Assembly (NCBI GenBank): GCA_024275825.1
Contig: JAJRYK010000020.1
Location: forward strand, 117,861 to 181,860
DNA from: Alphaproteobacteria bacterium
GTDB lineage: Bacteria > Pseudomonadota > Alphaproteobacteria > Micavibrionales > Micavibrionaceae
DNA: 64,000 bases
Direction: 5' to 3'
The notes under the pieces were generated by a model that was given only the letters and a program-made list of their open reading frames with translations, searched no databases and had not been told where the DNA came from. The first letter of the stretch is position 1. Every line of letters starts with the position of its first letter. The position numbers and the translations under genes are program-made. Shown here in pieces: positions 46,140-54,839 of this stretch.

Positions 46140-47042
46140 TTAATTGCGGGCGGTGAACATGCCGTGGGCAAGCTTTTCCGCTTCGATCAGAGTCTTTTGA
46201 AAGTCAGGCTTTTCCGGGCGATAGGCAACGTTGAAGTTGTCTTCCAGGTTTGTGATCTCTGTGCTCAGTCGGCTCAGGCGCTTCTTGGCTTCGCGGTTTT
46301 GTTTTTCTTCGCGTGAATGGCGCTCGATGATGCCCATCTGGATTTTGACGTTATTCATGCCGACCATGAAGGCGAGCTGCATGCCCTCCAGAAACGCTGC
46401 CGCTGCGCCTATGGTTTGTACGAAGCTCAGGGCTTTGTCTTTGGTAGAGGCGGCGGAAAAATTAAATGTGGTGGTTTTATCTGCGCCGCGCAGAATGATG
46501 GCGCAGCGCCCTTCAAGGGCTTTTAAATTGACCACGAGCGCGACATTGCCATCATATTCTATTTTTACGGTTTTCCCGGTTTTCTGAAAGGCGTCTTCGG
46601 CTAGTAGAATAGAATCTTCATATTCCCGGCCATTATTGGCGTCACATTTTTCGATGACATCGAGCAGGGGGTGGCGCTCACCCGTTTCAAAAATAACATG
46701 CCCCTCGTGATAAATGGCGACCCAGCGCTCTGTATTAAAGGCATATTCGTAATCGTTAACAACGCTATCCCACGTGACTTTCCAGTCATAATCCATGTGG
46801 CGCGTTAAAAGGGGGCCGGATTGCTGAAAGGATTGAATGATTTTGGACGCCAAGCGTGTGCAGCTATGCATATTCTGCGTGCGAATGATGAAAAGCTCAT
46901 TCAGGTTACCGGCTTCGTTTGTGAGATCCAAAGCGATACGGTTGCTCAGGGCAATCACGGCCTTGTTCTGTTTGCCCTTATCCGTTTTAGGGTCGTGGAT
47001 AATGAATCTTTCTCGTAACAATGAAAGATTTAACGTGTGCAT
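46140..47042 (-). CDS. Conserved-looking hypothetical cytosolic protein
   Basis: A 300-residue soluble protein. An N-terminal mixed region contains WKVTWDSVVNDYEYAFNTERW and a beta-rich centre (VKIEYDGNVALVVNLKALEG), then an alanine-rich helix (FVQTIGAAAAFLEGMQLAFMVG) and a charged coiled coil (REEKQNREAKKRLSRLSTEI). I recognise no family or catalytic motif. It lies convergent to acnA and upstream, on the same strand, of the 159-residue unknown at 47151. The product could be a scaffolding or regulatory protein; no evidence favours a specific role. Confidence 0.7.
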   Translation of the reverse strand: MHTLNLSLLRERFIIHDPKTDKGKQNKAVIALSNRIALDLTNEAGNLNELFIIRTQNMHSCTRLASKIIQSFQQSGPLLTRHMDYDWKVTWDSVVNDYEYAFNTERWVAIYHEGHVIFETGERHPLLDVIEKCDANNGREYEDSILLAEDAFQKTGKTVKIEYDGNVALVVNLKALEGRCAIILRGADKTTTFNFSAASTKDKALSFVQTIGAAAAFLEGMQLAFMVGMNNVKIQMGIIERHSREEKQNREAKKRLSRLSTEITNLEDNFNVAYRPEKPDFQKTLIEAEKLAHGMFTARN

Positions 47043-47150
47043 GGGGCGGTATACCTGCGGCTCTATAGGGCATTAAAAATACACTTTATAGTATCACAGG
47101 CCCGCGCGTTAAAAAATACCGGACATTGTAAGAATGTAACGGGGTTTGTT

Positions 47151-47630
47151 TTAAGCGGCGTAGTGGCTGTAAAGCTGTGCCTGTTTTTGTAGTGAATAAA
47201 TCAAGCGTTGGTAATGGGCCAATGATGTCTCGATGGCTTTACGCTTTGGCATATCTGCCAAATAGGCATTCATCATGTGCCCTGTGCTCGCGCCTGTATT
47301 AAACGCGCCGCTGATGGCTGTTTTTTGGCCAAGTTTATATGGTGGTGATGGCTGGCGATCCTGAATATAGGTGCTGAGCGCCTCCGTGGTGTTTCCGGCA
47401 TTCATATTGGCGACTTCACCAAAGGCCATGCCCAGCATGCTATCAAGCATCATGCTGCCCAGCATGCCATCGTAATCGGCTGGTGGTTTAATGTCTGAAT
47501 TGATTTGGACCAAAGTCGGGCCGCTATAATTCGGCTGGTTTGGGTGTGGGGCAAGTTTCTCAAGTTTCTTGAGCAGGCCCATCATGGTGGCTTCTATTTG
47601 TTTTTGTTGTGGTGCTGTGTTGTTACTCAT
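47151..47630 (-). CDS. Hypothetical helical protein
   Basis: A 159-residue protein from the ATG at 47630, preceded by GAGAG; the upstream open codons look non-coding. It contains a methionine-rich helix (MLGSMMLDSMLGMAFGEVANM) and a C-terminal helix with AHYQRLIYSLQKQAQLYSHY. No family is recognised. It lies between the 300-residue unknown and the cheZ terminator, all on the minus strand. Confidence 0.7.
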   Translation of the reverse strand: MSNNTAPQQKQIEATMMGLLKKLEKLAPHPNQPNYSGPTLVQINSDIKPPADYDGMLGSMMLDSMLGMAFGEVANMNAGNTTEALSTYIQDRQPSPPYKLGQKTAISGAFNTGASTGHMMNAYLADMPKRKAIETSLAHYQRLIYSLQKQAQLYSHYAA

Positions 47631-47786
47631 CTTTACTCTCGCTTTCCCTTTTATAGTAGGGAAATCAAGTAAAAATGAAGTTAAGTATGTGTTGCATTTT
47701 AAGTAATGGCGCATTAATGCTGGTGAATATACTTATATTTTATTTGAATAAAATTTTATCTATTTATAAGTCCTTGATTTTATATC

Positions 47787-47822
47787 AAACAGGCCTCCCC
47801 TTAATAAAGAGGAGGCCTGTTT
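47787..47822 (-). terminator. Terminator downstream of cheZ
   Basis: Perfect 12-bp stem AAACAGGCCTCC/GGAGGCCTGTTT with a 12-base loop. On the minus strand it lies about 27 bases past the cheZ stop; the T-run is only three bases before GATA, so it may work with the stem's own U-rich end. Confidence 0.75.
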
Positions 47823-47848
47823 GAAGTCTTGTGTTTTAGCCGTGTTAG

Positions 47849-48514
47849 TTAGTTTTTGTCGTCTGTGCTTTTTTCTCCGGCATCAAAGCCTTTTAATAAA
47901 GCATCAATTTCAGACTGATTACTGACTTTTTGCACCTGGCTGTCTATCACTTTTTGGTCGGGTTCAACTTCTATGCCAAGGCGCTCAAAGGTTGAGCTTA
48001 ATCTGCTCTCAATTTGGTGCAGATTATTGAGCGTATTACGAATGCGCTGTCCAGTAAGATCTTGAAATGTACAAGCCATCAAGATGGCCTGGATGTCATT
48101 TTTAATTTTCTCTCTGATTTCCTTGCGAATTGTAGCGTCACTCCAATCAACATCATCGCTGACATAACCTGATATGCGGTCAGCGGCGTCCAGGATTTTA
48201 TTGGCTGCATCTTCTGTGTCTTCAATGACAGCCTCCAGCTCAACGCCAGAGTTAGCGGCAGAATCGCCAGTGCCACTAAAGGAGATCGCGCTTAAAATTT
48301 CGAGGACCTCTGCGAATTTATTGATAATGCCACCTTCGTTCATATCAATTTGTTCTGAGGTTGCATAAATTTCTGCTGAAATTTCGTCAAATTTCCTGGA
48401 AACAAATGTCTCCATCATTTCCAGTTGTTTGGTGATGTTGTTAACGGCAGCAACAACATTCTCATCATTGTCGTCGGATGAGGCATCTTTTTGCGGTTCC
48501 GGTGCATTATTCAT
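47849..48514 (-). CDS. cheZ: CheZ-type CheY-P phosphatase
   Basis: A 221-residue helical protein. The catalytic segment MACTFQDLTGQRIRNTLNNL (about 146-165) carries the Asp and Gln (Asp152, Gln156) that remove phosphate from CheY. The C-terminus has SEIDALLKGFD, resembling the CheY-binding peptide at the end of CheZ. The Asn/Asp-rich N-terminus is probably disordered. CheZ sets chemotaxis signal lifetime. No other chemotaxis gene adjoins it; a cheR lies at the window edge 15 kb away. Confidence 0.85.
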   Translation of the reverse strand: MNNAPEPQKDASSDDNDENVVAAVNNITKQLEMMETFVSRKFDEISAEIYATSEQIDMNEGGIINKFAEVLEILSAISFSGTGDSAANSGVELEAVIEDTEDAANKILDAADRISGYVSDDVDWSDATIRKEIREKIKNDIQAILMACTFQDLTGQRIRNTLNNLHQIESRLSSTFERLGIEVEPDQKVIDSQVQKVSNQSEIDALLKGFDAGEKSTDDKN

Positions 48515-48631
48515 ACGAGTATTACCTTTTTTATTTCATAGCTCCCTACTTTTAGCATACTCTAACGTGAATTGAAGATTCAAAATTTCATTATTCACCA
48601 TTGTATTTCTGAAAGTTAAAATAAAAGTTTT

Positions 48632-48958
48632 ATGCCCACAGAAGATCGCCGCATTATTTTTTCCAGTGACGAAGTTTACAAGGCGCTTTATGCGCTTTGT
48701 GCACAAAAGCAAGTGAAAATGCCGCCACCCGGCACGGTGAAGGCGATTGAGCAGGATGAAAAGGATGAGTCCAAAATCTTCCTGCATCTCGAAAATCCAG
48801 GCAATGATTCAGAGAATACGGTTGAATATTCGCGTGATTTTTTGGCTGCCGCTCTTCTGCTCTTTTGCCGCGGCTTGGGTATTCCTGTTGCCAAGAGTGG
48901 TAAAAAGTCTGTTTTGCTCAATGATGGCAAGGTGATGTTGCGTATTACGATTGGCTAG
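48632..48958 (+). CDS. Hypothetical small protein
   Basis: A 108-residue mixed alpha/beta protein starting MPTEDRRIIFSSDEVYKALYAL. It includes VEYSRDFLAAALLLFCRGLGIPV and ends with VLLNDGKVMLRITIG, a compact domain likely to be a single fold. No family is recognised. It diverges from cheZ and overlaps the end of the DUF3137 gene by four bases. The ribosome-binding site is poor. Confidence 0.68.
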   Translation: MPTEDRRIIFSSDEVYKALYALCAQKQVKMPPPGTVKAIEQDEKDESKIFLHLENPGNDSENTVEYSRDFLAAALLLFCRGLGIPVAKSGKKSVLLNDGKVMLRITIG

Positions 48959-49968
48959 CCGATGGTTTCTGGCGTTGTTTTTTCGTCACTACAATATAGT
49001 TCAAACACATCGACAATCTCTAAAATACGCTCAATTTCACGTTTGCATTTCAGGGCGTGTTGGCTGGTTGTGACGGGCACATTAACGCTGCAGGCCTCGA
49101 ACATATTTTGTTCAAACGGGATCATCATGAAGATGAATTTTTTGCGAAACAGGGCGGTACTTAGCGGGCTTTTGTCGAAGACTTCGCTCGCCTCTGCAAG
49201 CTCTTTTAATAGACGCTCACCGACGAGCAGGCGCGCATCGTCCGGTGCGCTGCTAAAGACCTGAAGGCGGTCCCATGCGGGGTTACCTGTGTTGAATGCA
49301 ACGTTCTGTAGCTTGCTCCAACGCGTGGGAGCCCATTTGGCGGCTTTGTCTTGATCGGCGGTGATGATTGTATGTCCTTCAAGCACCTCGCTGGGCAGCT
49401 CAAGCAGGACAAAAATACCGTCAAAAACAAGGTGCTTTTTTTTGTGCAGGCGCGCTTCCGACAAAATAACGCGAATGCCCTTGTAGGTGCCCATGAAGCA
49501 ATCTTCAGCATCGTACGAATCATGGCTAGGGATAAGGCCAGTTTTTGAGAGGACTTTAGCGCTGATCCCGCGAGAGGGGTGAAATTTTAACCCGCCAATG
49601 GCTTGGCCGATGCGTGGCATGAAGACGGATTTATAGCTGTCGCGATAGGCTTTGATGGGGCGCAAGGCCCAGATGTTAAGAATAATCGGGATGATGATTG
49701 CAACGCTGATGCTTGCAAGGGCACTCAGAAAATCATAGTGCACGAGCAGGAACCAGCCAAATCCACCAGCGCCAATCAGCAGCGCAATGATGCCAACCGT
49801 CATCGCGATAAAGCTGCGGCTGCGGCGCTGCGTCATAAAGCGCAAGCGGGTTTCTTCTGTGTCTTTCAGCAACGCTTCAATATCTGCCTGCACATAGGCA
49901 TCATCGCGGCGCTGAATGGAGTGCTGCTCAGTCTGTGCGCGCTGCCTTTGTGTGTCTTGCTGGTCCAT
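48955..49968 (-). CDS. DUF3137 family membrane protein
   Basis: A 337-residue protein: a charged N-terminus with coiled-coil tendency (about 1-50), two membrane helices (MTVGIIALLIGAGGFGWFLL at about 52-71, then ALASISVAIIIPIILNIWAL), then a cytosolic beta-rich domain with IPSHDSYDAEDCFMGTYKGI and GIFVLLELPSEVLEGHTIIT, typical of DUF3137. The function is unknown. It lies 10 bases downstream of the SIMPL gene on the same strand, and the pair may be co-transcribed. Confidence 0.78.
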   Translation of the reverse strand: MDQQDTQRQRAQTEQHSIQRRDDAYVQADIEALLKDTEETRLRFMTQRRSRSFIAMTVGIIALLIGAGGFGWFLLVHYDFLSALASISVAIIIPIILNIWALRPIKAYRDSYKSVFMPRIGQAIGGLKFHPSRGISAKVLSKTGLIPSHDSYDAEDCFMGTYKGIRVILSEARLHKKKHLVFDGIFVLLELPSEVLEGHTIITADQDKAAKWAPTRWSKLQNVAFNTGNPAWDRLQVFSSAPDDARLLVGERLLKELAEASEVFDKSPLSTALFRKKFIFMMIPFEQNMFEACSVNVPVTTSQHALKCKREIERILEIVDVFELYCSDEKTTPETIG

Positions 49969-49977
49969 ATCGTTTGT

Positions 49978-50721
49978 TTAGTCCGATAATAATGCGTTGG
50001 CGCTGACGGTCATGGTGATTGTGCTTTCGCCGGGGGCTGCGACTGGTGCGGCCATTGACTCTTGTGCCATGCCTGCGTCCATGGACATTGCGCGCATCAT
50101 GTGCGGTTGTTGATATCCGCCGCGGCCCATATCGACATTGATTTGCAGGAACTCAGTTTCTTTCTTGCCCAGCGTTTTTGCTGTGCGTTCGGCTTTAGTC
50201 ACCAGCTTCGCCAGCGCGTCTTCCAGCATGTTGTTACGCGTTTCTTCCAGCAGTTCTGGCGAGACGCTATAGCTCAAACCATTCATTGCCATGCCAAGCT
50301 CTTGCAGTTCTCCTGCGAGTTTTAGTAGGTCGTCAGCCTTCTTTCCCTTGATCTGCAAGCCTTGCTGTCCACGCCAAACCATGTCGCGGCGCGACCGATC
50401 TTTGCTGCGGTTGCGGTCATATTCATGCACGTAATATTGCTGGGTGATCGCTTTGACGGATGTGACGCTTTTGGCTTTATCGAGTGCCTTTTGCATCACC
50501 GTATTGATTTTGTCCTGTACGACTTTAGGATCTTTGCTTTCATGCTTGAAGCTCAAATTCGCGATCAAAAGGTCTTGCTCAATCTCAACACGCTCGGTCG
50601 CTGAAAGATTGATCAGTGTCGAGCCTTCGGGAATATCGAGCAGGGTTTTGTAATCTTGCGCCTGCGTGGGGGCGGGGAGGGCGATAATGAGGGCCAGAAC
50701 AAAAATGAATATGGTGCGCAT
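49978..50721 (-). CDS. SIMPL-domain (DUF541) periplasmic protein
   Basis: A 247-residue exported protein. The ATG at 50721 has AAGGAG eight bases upstream, giving a signal peptide MRTIFIFVLALIIALPAPTQ-AQ. The mature part has the SIMPL pattern: INLSATERVEIEQDLLIANL, the VTSVKAITQQYYVHEYDRN strand, and LSYSVSPELLEETRNNMLED-AL. The Met/Gly-rich segment between the last two strands (QQPHMMRAMSMDAGMAQESM) is a long loop. SIMPL proteins are periplasmic proteins of unclear role, sometimes linked to oxidative stress. Confidence 0.86.
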   Translation of the reverse strand: MRTIFIFVLALIIALPAPTQAQDYKTLLDIPEGSTLINLSATERVEIEQDLLIANLSFKHESKDPKVVQDKINTVMQKALDKAKSVTSVKAITQQYYVHEYDRNRSKDRSRRDMVWRGQQGLQIKGKKADDLLKLAGELQELGMAMNGLSYSVSPELLEETRNNMLEDALAKLVTKAERTAKTLGKKETEFLQINVDMGRGGYQQPHMMRAMSMDAGMAQESMAAPVAAPGESTITMTVSANALLSD

Positions 50722-50787
50722 ATTAAATCTCCTTTTTAGAGTCTTTACCATGACCGCGTGAAAAGCGCGAAGCTTTTTTGATGCATT

Positions 50788-51270
50788 TTAAAGCCAGCGG
50801 CGTTTGGTGCTTTTATAAGCCAGATACTCTTCGCCAAATTTGTCGTTCAGATAACGCTCTTCCGGCGCAATGACGTGGCGGTCAAGAATATACCAAAGCG
50901 GGCCGAGCAAGAGCAGCATCACAGGCGCATTGGCCATCATCGCCAGGCCAGCATAAGCAACCAAAAAACCGAGATAAATTGGATTGCGGGAATAACGATA
51001 GGGGCCGTCTTGAACGATAATTATAGTCGGTTCTTTCGGGCTGATATTCGTGCCAGCTTCTTCAAATAGCTTTTTGCACCAGATAACGGCGCCAAGTGCG
51101 CTTGTAAACATAAGTAGCCCAATGCCACCCCAGCCACGTCCAAAATCTAGTGGAAACAGCCAGTTCAAAACAATTCCAGCCATAATGAAGAGCAGTAATA
51201 TGTTCGGCGGCATAGCAATAATGGCAGGGGCGTCTTTTGGCTCTATTTTTTTTATTTCTTTTTCACTCAT
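50788..51270 (-). CDS. Isoprenylcysteine carboxyl methyltransferase-family membrane protein
   Basis: A 160-residue protein with about four membrane helices and the family signature IIVQDGPYRYSRNPIYLGFLV followed by APEERYLNDKFGEEYLAYK. Bacterial members of this PEMT/ICMT group methylate small or lipid substrates with SAM; the substrate here is unknown. The ATG overlaps the lepA stop by one base (TGATG), so the two are coupled. A TTG three bases earlier is an alternative start. Confidence 0.87.
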   Translation of the reverse strand: MSEKEIKKIEPKDAPAIIAMPPNILLLFIMAGIVLNWLFPLDFGRGWGGIGLLMFTSALGAVIWCKKLFEEAGTNISPKEPTIIIVQDGPYRYSRNPIYLGFLVAYAGLAMMANAPVMLLLLGPLWYILDRHVIAPEERYLNDKFGEEYLAYKSTKRRWL

Positions 51271-53078
51271 CAATCATCCCCCATCTTCAGCGCTGCAATA
51301 AAGGCGCTTTGCGGTATTTCCACATTCCCGTATTGACGCATTTTTGCTTTACCTTTTTTCTGCTTTTCCAGCAGCTTTTTCTTACGCGTGATATCGCCGC
51401 CGTAGCATTTTGCTGTGACGTCTTTGCGCATGGCGCTTACGTTTTCTCTTGCGATGATTTTCCCGCCGATGGCGGCCTGGATGGCAATTTTGAACATTTG
51501 GCGGGGGATGAGGTCTTTTAGGCGCTCGCACATGCCGCGGCCTCTCGCCTCCGCGCTTTCGCGGTGGACGATCATGGCTAGGGCATCGACGGGCTCTTCA
51601 TTTACGCGGATTTCGAGCTTCACCAGATTATTCTCGCCGTACCCGTCTAGCTCGTAATCAAAGCTGGCATAGCCCTTGGAGATGGATTTGAGGCGGTCGT
51701 AGAAATCAAACACAACCTCGTTAAGCGGCAGACGGTAAACCAGCATCGCACGGCCACCGACATAGGTTAACTCGATCTGTACGCCTCTGCGGTCTTGGCA
51801 AAGTTGCAGCAGGCCGCCGAGGAACTCATCCGGGACCAGAATTGTGGCCTTAATCCACGGTTCTTCAATGCTCTCGATCTTTTGCACTTCGGGCATATCG
51901 ACGGGGTTATAGAGGGTGATCTGCTCGCCATTGGTCATGTTGATTTTATAGACCACACTGGGCGCGGTGGGGATGAGGTCGAGGTCGAACTCGCGATCAA
52001 GGCGCTCCTGGATGATCTCCATATGTAGTAGGCCAAGGAAGCCGCAACGGAAACCAAGGCCGAGCGCTTGAGAGCTTTCGGTTTCGTAATGCAGGGACGC
52101 GTCGTTGAGGCGCACCTTGCCGAGGCTCTCGCGCAGTTTTTCGAAATCACCTGCATCCGCCGGGTAGAAGGAGCAAAATACCATGGGAATAGAGGGCTTA
52201 AACCCTTTCAGCTTTTCGCTGCAAGGGTTTTTCTCGTCTGTGATTGTATCGCCGACATTTGTCTCGCTGATATCCTTGATCGAGGCGGTGATGAAGCCCA
52301 TCTCGCCGGGGCCAAGCTCGTCCAACAGGACATGTTTTGGGGTGAACATGCCGACGCGGTCAACCGTGCGGGTTGCGCCGTTGCTCATGAATTTAATTTT
52401 TTGATTTTTGCGCAGCGTGCCGTCAATTACGCGTACGAGAACAACAACACCGAGATAGATGTCGTACCAGCTATCCACCAGCAGTGCTTTTGTTGGGGCA
52501 TCGTGGTCGCCGCCATGGGGTGGGGGCAGGCGGGTGACGATGGCCTCCAGCAGATCAGGGATGCCCGCGCCGGTCTTGCCGGAGCAGGGAACAGCGTCGC
52601 TGGCATCCAGGCCGATCACGTCTTCTATTTCTGTGCGGGCGGCGTTAATATCGGCCGAAGGGAGGTCGATCTTGTTGATGACTGGCATGATCTCGTGATC
52701 ATTCTCCATCGCCATATAAACATTGGCCAGCGTTTGCGCTTCAACGCCTTGCGTGGAGTCCACGACCAGCAGAGAGCCTTCGCAACTGGCGAGGCTGCGG
52801 GATACTTCGTAGCTGAAATCTACATGGCCCGGCGTGTCCATCAAATTAAGCTGATAGGTGATGCCGTCCTTGGCGGTATATTCCAGGCGTACGGTTTGGG
52901 CCTTGATCGTAATGCCGCGCTCGCGCTCGATATCGGTGTTATCGAGAACCTGCTGGGTCATTTCGCGCTCTTCCAAACCGCCGCAGGTTTGAATCAAGCG
53001 GTCGGCCAGCGTGCTTTTGCCGTGGTCGATATGCGCGATGATCGCGAAGTTTCGTATATGTTCTAATGGTTTTGACAT
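51270..53078 (-). CDS. lepA: Elongation factor 4 (LepA)
   Basis: A 602-residue translational GTPase: G1 [10 protein letters not shown]3 DTPGHVDF and G4 NKIDLP are intact, and the specific C-terminal domain ends [39 protein letters not shown] is the typical start. LepA acts on ribosomes, affecting initiation or back-translocation. It is co-directional and coupled with the ICMT-like gene. Confidence 0.97.
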   Translation of the reverse strand: MSKPLEHIRNFAIIAHIDHGKSTLADRLIQTCGGLEEREMTQQVLDNTDIERERGITIKAQTVRLEYTAKDGITYQLNLMDTPGHVDFSYEVSRSLASCEGSLLVVDSTQGVEAQTLANVYMAMENDHEIMPVINKIDLPSADINAARTEIEDVIGLDASDAVPCSGKTGAGIPDLLEAIVTRLPPPHGGDHDAPTKALLVDSWYDIYLGVVVLVRVIDGTLRKNQKIKFMSNGATRTVDRVGMFTPKHVLLDELGPGEMGFITASIKDISETNVGDTITDEKNPCSEKLKGFKPSIPMVFCSFYPADAGDFEKLRESLGKVRLNDASLHYETESSQALGLGFRCGFLGLLHMEIIQERLDREFDLDLIPTAPSVVYKINMTNGEQITLYNPVDMPEVQKIESIEEPWIKATILVPDEFLGGLLQLCQDRRGVQIELTYVGGRAMLVYRLPLNEVVFDFYDRLKSISKGYASFDYELDGYGENNLVKLEIRVNEEPVDALAMIVHRESAEARGRGMCERLKDLIPRQMFKIAIQAAIGGKIIARENVSAMRKDVTAKCYGGDITRKKKLLEKQKKGKAKMRQYGNVEIPQSAFIAALKMGDD

Positions 53079-53179
53079 TTTTTTACTCGTTGTTTGCGAA
53101 CAATGCGCTGCATTGCTTCGCTGGGGGCTATATTTACGCGGTCATTGCGCGAAACACAAGCGTCTGGTACTTGATTCCT

Positions 53180-53713
53180 ATGGATGAGAAAAATAATAGC
53201 GATGAAGCGCCTGATAATTCACCAAAAGAGGCGGTGGAAGATGAGTATGCGCTGCTGAATGAGCAGCCTAGCCTGCGGCGGTTGTTTTTCTGGCTGGGGC
53301 TGATGTTTATCCCGTTGGGGCTTAGCTTGTTTGCGGCGGCGCTGAATGGGCCGTCTGCGGTGGTAGAGCCTGTTGTGGCTGCGGTGGAAGAAGTCGCGCC
53401 AGACGAGGCTGCTGAGCCTAACCGGCGGAGTGCGCGCGGGGATTGGTCGACTGAGGGCCGGTCTGTGTTAGAGCGTGCGCGCGGCGCGGCGCGTGGGGGC
53501 GTGGCCTCAGAGCAGGCGAATATCTATAAATGTGAGTTTTCGAGCCTTGTCGGGGTGCGGATGACGGATGTGCTGGAGGATAAAATAAAGGCGCTAGGTC
53601 GTCCCTACCGCCTTATCCCGCCCGGCTACGGCGTTACAACTGATTTTTTCCCAGCACGCATCAATGTTGACGTGGATGCGCATAATATGATTACGCGCGT
53701 TTGGTGCGGTTAG
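53180..53713 (+). CDS. Membrane-anchored I78-like peptidase inhibitor
   Basis: A 177-residue protein from the ATG at 53180. An acidic cytosolic N-terminus (about 1-30) precedes one membrane helix (LRRLFFWLGLMFIPLGLSLF), an Ala/Glu/Val-rich spacer and a C-terminal domain (about 112-177) with YKCEFSSLVGVRMTDVLEDK, YRLIPPGYGVTTDFFPARIN and ITRVWCG. Cys-to-Cys spacing and the PGxxVTxDxxxxRINV pattern match the I78 serine-peptidase inhibitor family. It probably faces the periplasm and protects against proteases. The start has no good ribosome-binding site; the frame stays open to 53066. Confidence 0.75.
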   Translation: MDEKNNSDEAPDNSPKEAVEDEYALLNEQPSLRRLFFWLGLMFIPLGLSLFAAALNGPSAVVEPVVAAVEEVAPDEAAEPNRRSARGDWSTEGRSVLERARGAARGGVASEQANIYKCEFSSLVGVRMTDVLEDKIKALGRPYRLIPPGYGVTTDFFPARINVDVDAHNMITRVWCG

Positions 53714-53716
53714 TCT

Positions 53717-53875
53717 CTACGAAAATGTTAGTGGCCTGTCTAGTGTCTGAACCAAGCTCGGATCGAGTTCGGTGTTAGTGCTCGTTGGACCACCAAAGTA
53801 TTCTGTCATGCTGGTTATGCCATTATGGTCGATTGCAGCACTCACTGACGCTATAGTTGTTAGGTTTATTGGCAT
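53717..53875 (-). CDS. Small hypothetical protein of 52 residues
   Basis: An overlooked short gene. The ATG at 53875 has a strong AAAAAGGAG seven bases upstream, and the frame (MPINLTTIASVSAAIDHNGI, then TSMTEYFGGPTSTNTELDPS, then a 12-residue end) stops at 53717. The Thr/Ser-rich, acidic product has no membrane segment or cysteine. No family is recognised. It shares its strand with the two tandem paralogues that begin about 100 bases upstream. Confidence 0.6.
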   Translation of the reverse strand: MPINLTTIASVSAAIDHNGITSMTEYFGGPTSTNTELDPSLVQTLDRPLTFS

Positions 53876-53949
53876 TACACACTCCTTTTTCTATGTATTA
53901 ATTGTAACCTTGGAGTGGTTAATGCTTTCTTAATTTTGGATAAAAAACC

Positions 53950-54315
53950 CTATGTTTTGTGAATAATTAGAGGGATATAGCGCCCATTTGTCGCTTCGCC
54001 CGTTTTGGGGTCCATTTGTACCATAAGGATCTGATGGGAATTTTGCATGTGTTTGGCTACATTATTGGTCAAAGGCAGGCCAATATCGCGCATATCGCCG
54101 TCACCCAGCACAAAATCCAGCTTATTTGTGCCTAGATCAAATTCAAACCATGATACATCGTTTTTAAAGGCATGGCTGTGAAAGACAATGACATGCCCAT
54201 CTTCTTTAATGGCCACCTCAATATCCAAACGATTTGTCTCGTCAATGCCCTCAACGAAGTCTGTGAGGTTGGGCTTTGGCGCATTGCCTTCATGTGTGCT
54301 TGATCTCTCGTCCAT
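53950..54315 (-). CDS. Hypothetical protein, paralogue of the next gene
   Basis: A 121-residue beta-rich protein with no signal peptide. Its second half, DGHVIVFHSHAFKNDVSWFEF through to QILMVQMDPKTGEATNG-YIPLIIHK, can be aligned with the protein encoded at 54361-54729 (shared pattern I/VFH, D, a run of strands, VQ, KxG, NG, IP or LP, HK). So the two are tandem duplicates that have diverged strongly. Function unknown. The start has no clear ribosome-binding site. Confidence 0.68.
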   Translation of the reverse strand: MDERSSTHEGNAPKPNLTDFVEGIDETNRLDIEVAIKEDGHVIVFHSHAFKNDVSWFEFDLGTNKLDFVLGDGDMRDIGLPLTNNVAKHMQNSHQILMVQMDPKTGEATNGRYIPLIIHKT

Positions 54316-54360
54316 ACGGCCAATTATAGGGCAAATTGGCCCTGTCCGTCACGTTTTCTT

Positions 54361-54729
54361 TTAGGCTTTGTGGGAAATAGGCAAGACAACGCCGTTGATG
54401 GACTTCCCATCCTTGGTCTGCACAACGTTAATTTCTTCTGCTTTAGAGAAATAGGGCCGCACGAGCCATTGTATCTTTACGCCTAAATCAAGCCGCGTGC
54501 CGTCTTTTTTAACCACCTCTACGGTGTGCTTTTTGGGGTTATATTCCAGGCGCTCTAACATGTCGTAATCCACCGCTTTACCATGAAAGATATAGGCCTC
54601 CAGCGTCATTTTATTGACGTAGATGTCCAGCTCCTCCGGCGTAAACAACGCGCCCAGCGTCTTCCCCTGAGAGCTATCGCCCCAGTTATCTCTTATACCG
54701 CCAGTGGTTTTAGATGGTTCGTCAGACAT
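54361..54729 (-). CDS. Hypothetical protein, paralogue of its downstream neighbour
   Basis: A 122-residue soluble protein beginning MSDEPSKTTGGIRDNWGDSS. The core AYIFHGKAVDYDMLERLEYN leads to EEINVVQTKDGKSINGVVLP and ends ISHKA, matching the neighbour's layout and length. No family is recognised. It lies downstream of the 1504-residue gene on the same strand, with a 110-base gap, and could belong to the same accessory locus. Confidence 0.68.
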   Translation of the reverse strand: MSDEPSKTTGGIRDNWGDSSQGKTLGALFTPEELDIYVNKMTLEAYIFHGKAVDYDMLERLEYNPKKHTVEVVKKDGTRLDLGVKIQWLVRPYFSKAEEINVVQTKDGKSINGVVLPISHKA

Positions 54730-54839
54730 GATTTATAGCCAGAAGTGGCAAGGTTAGGTGGTGGAGAACGTAGCTCTTCACCTTAAACCATACCATTTGC
54801 GCTGCGGTGGATAAAGCCTTGGTTTTAATAATTTGATCA

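Noticed and set aside
52068..53066. Plus-strand open frame (332 codons) opposite lepA
   Set aside because: Antisense to an intact LepA; composition is that of a shadow frame.
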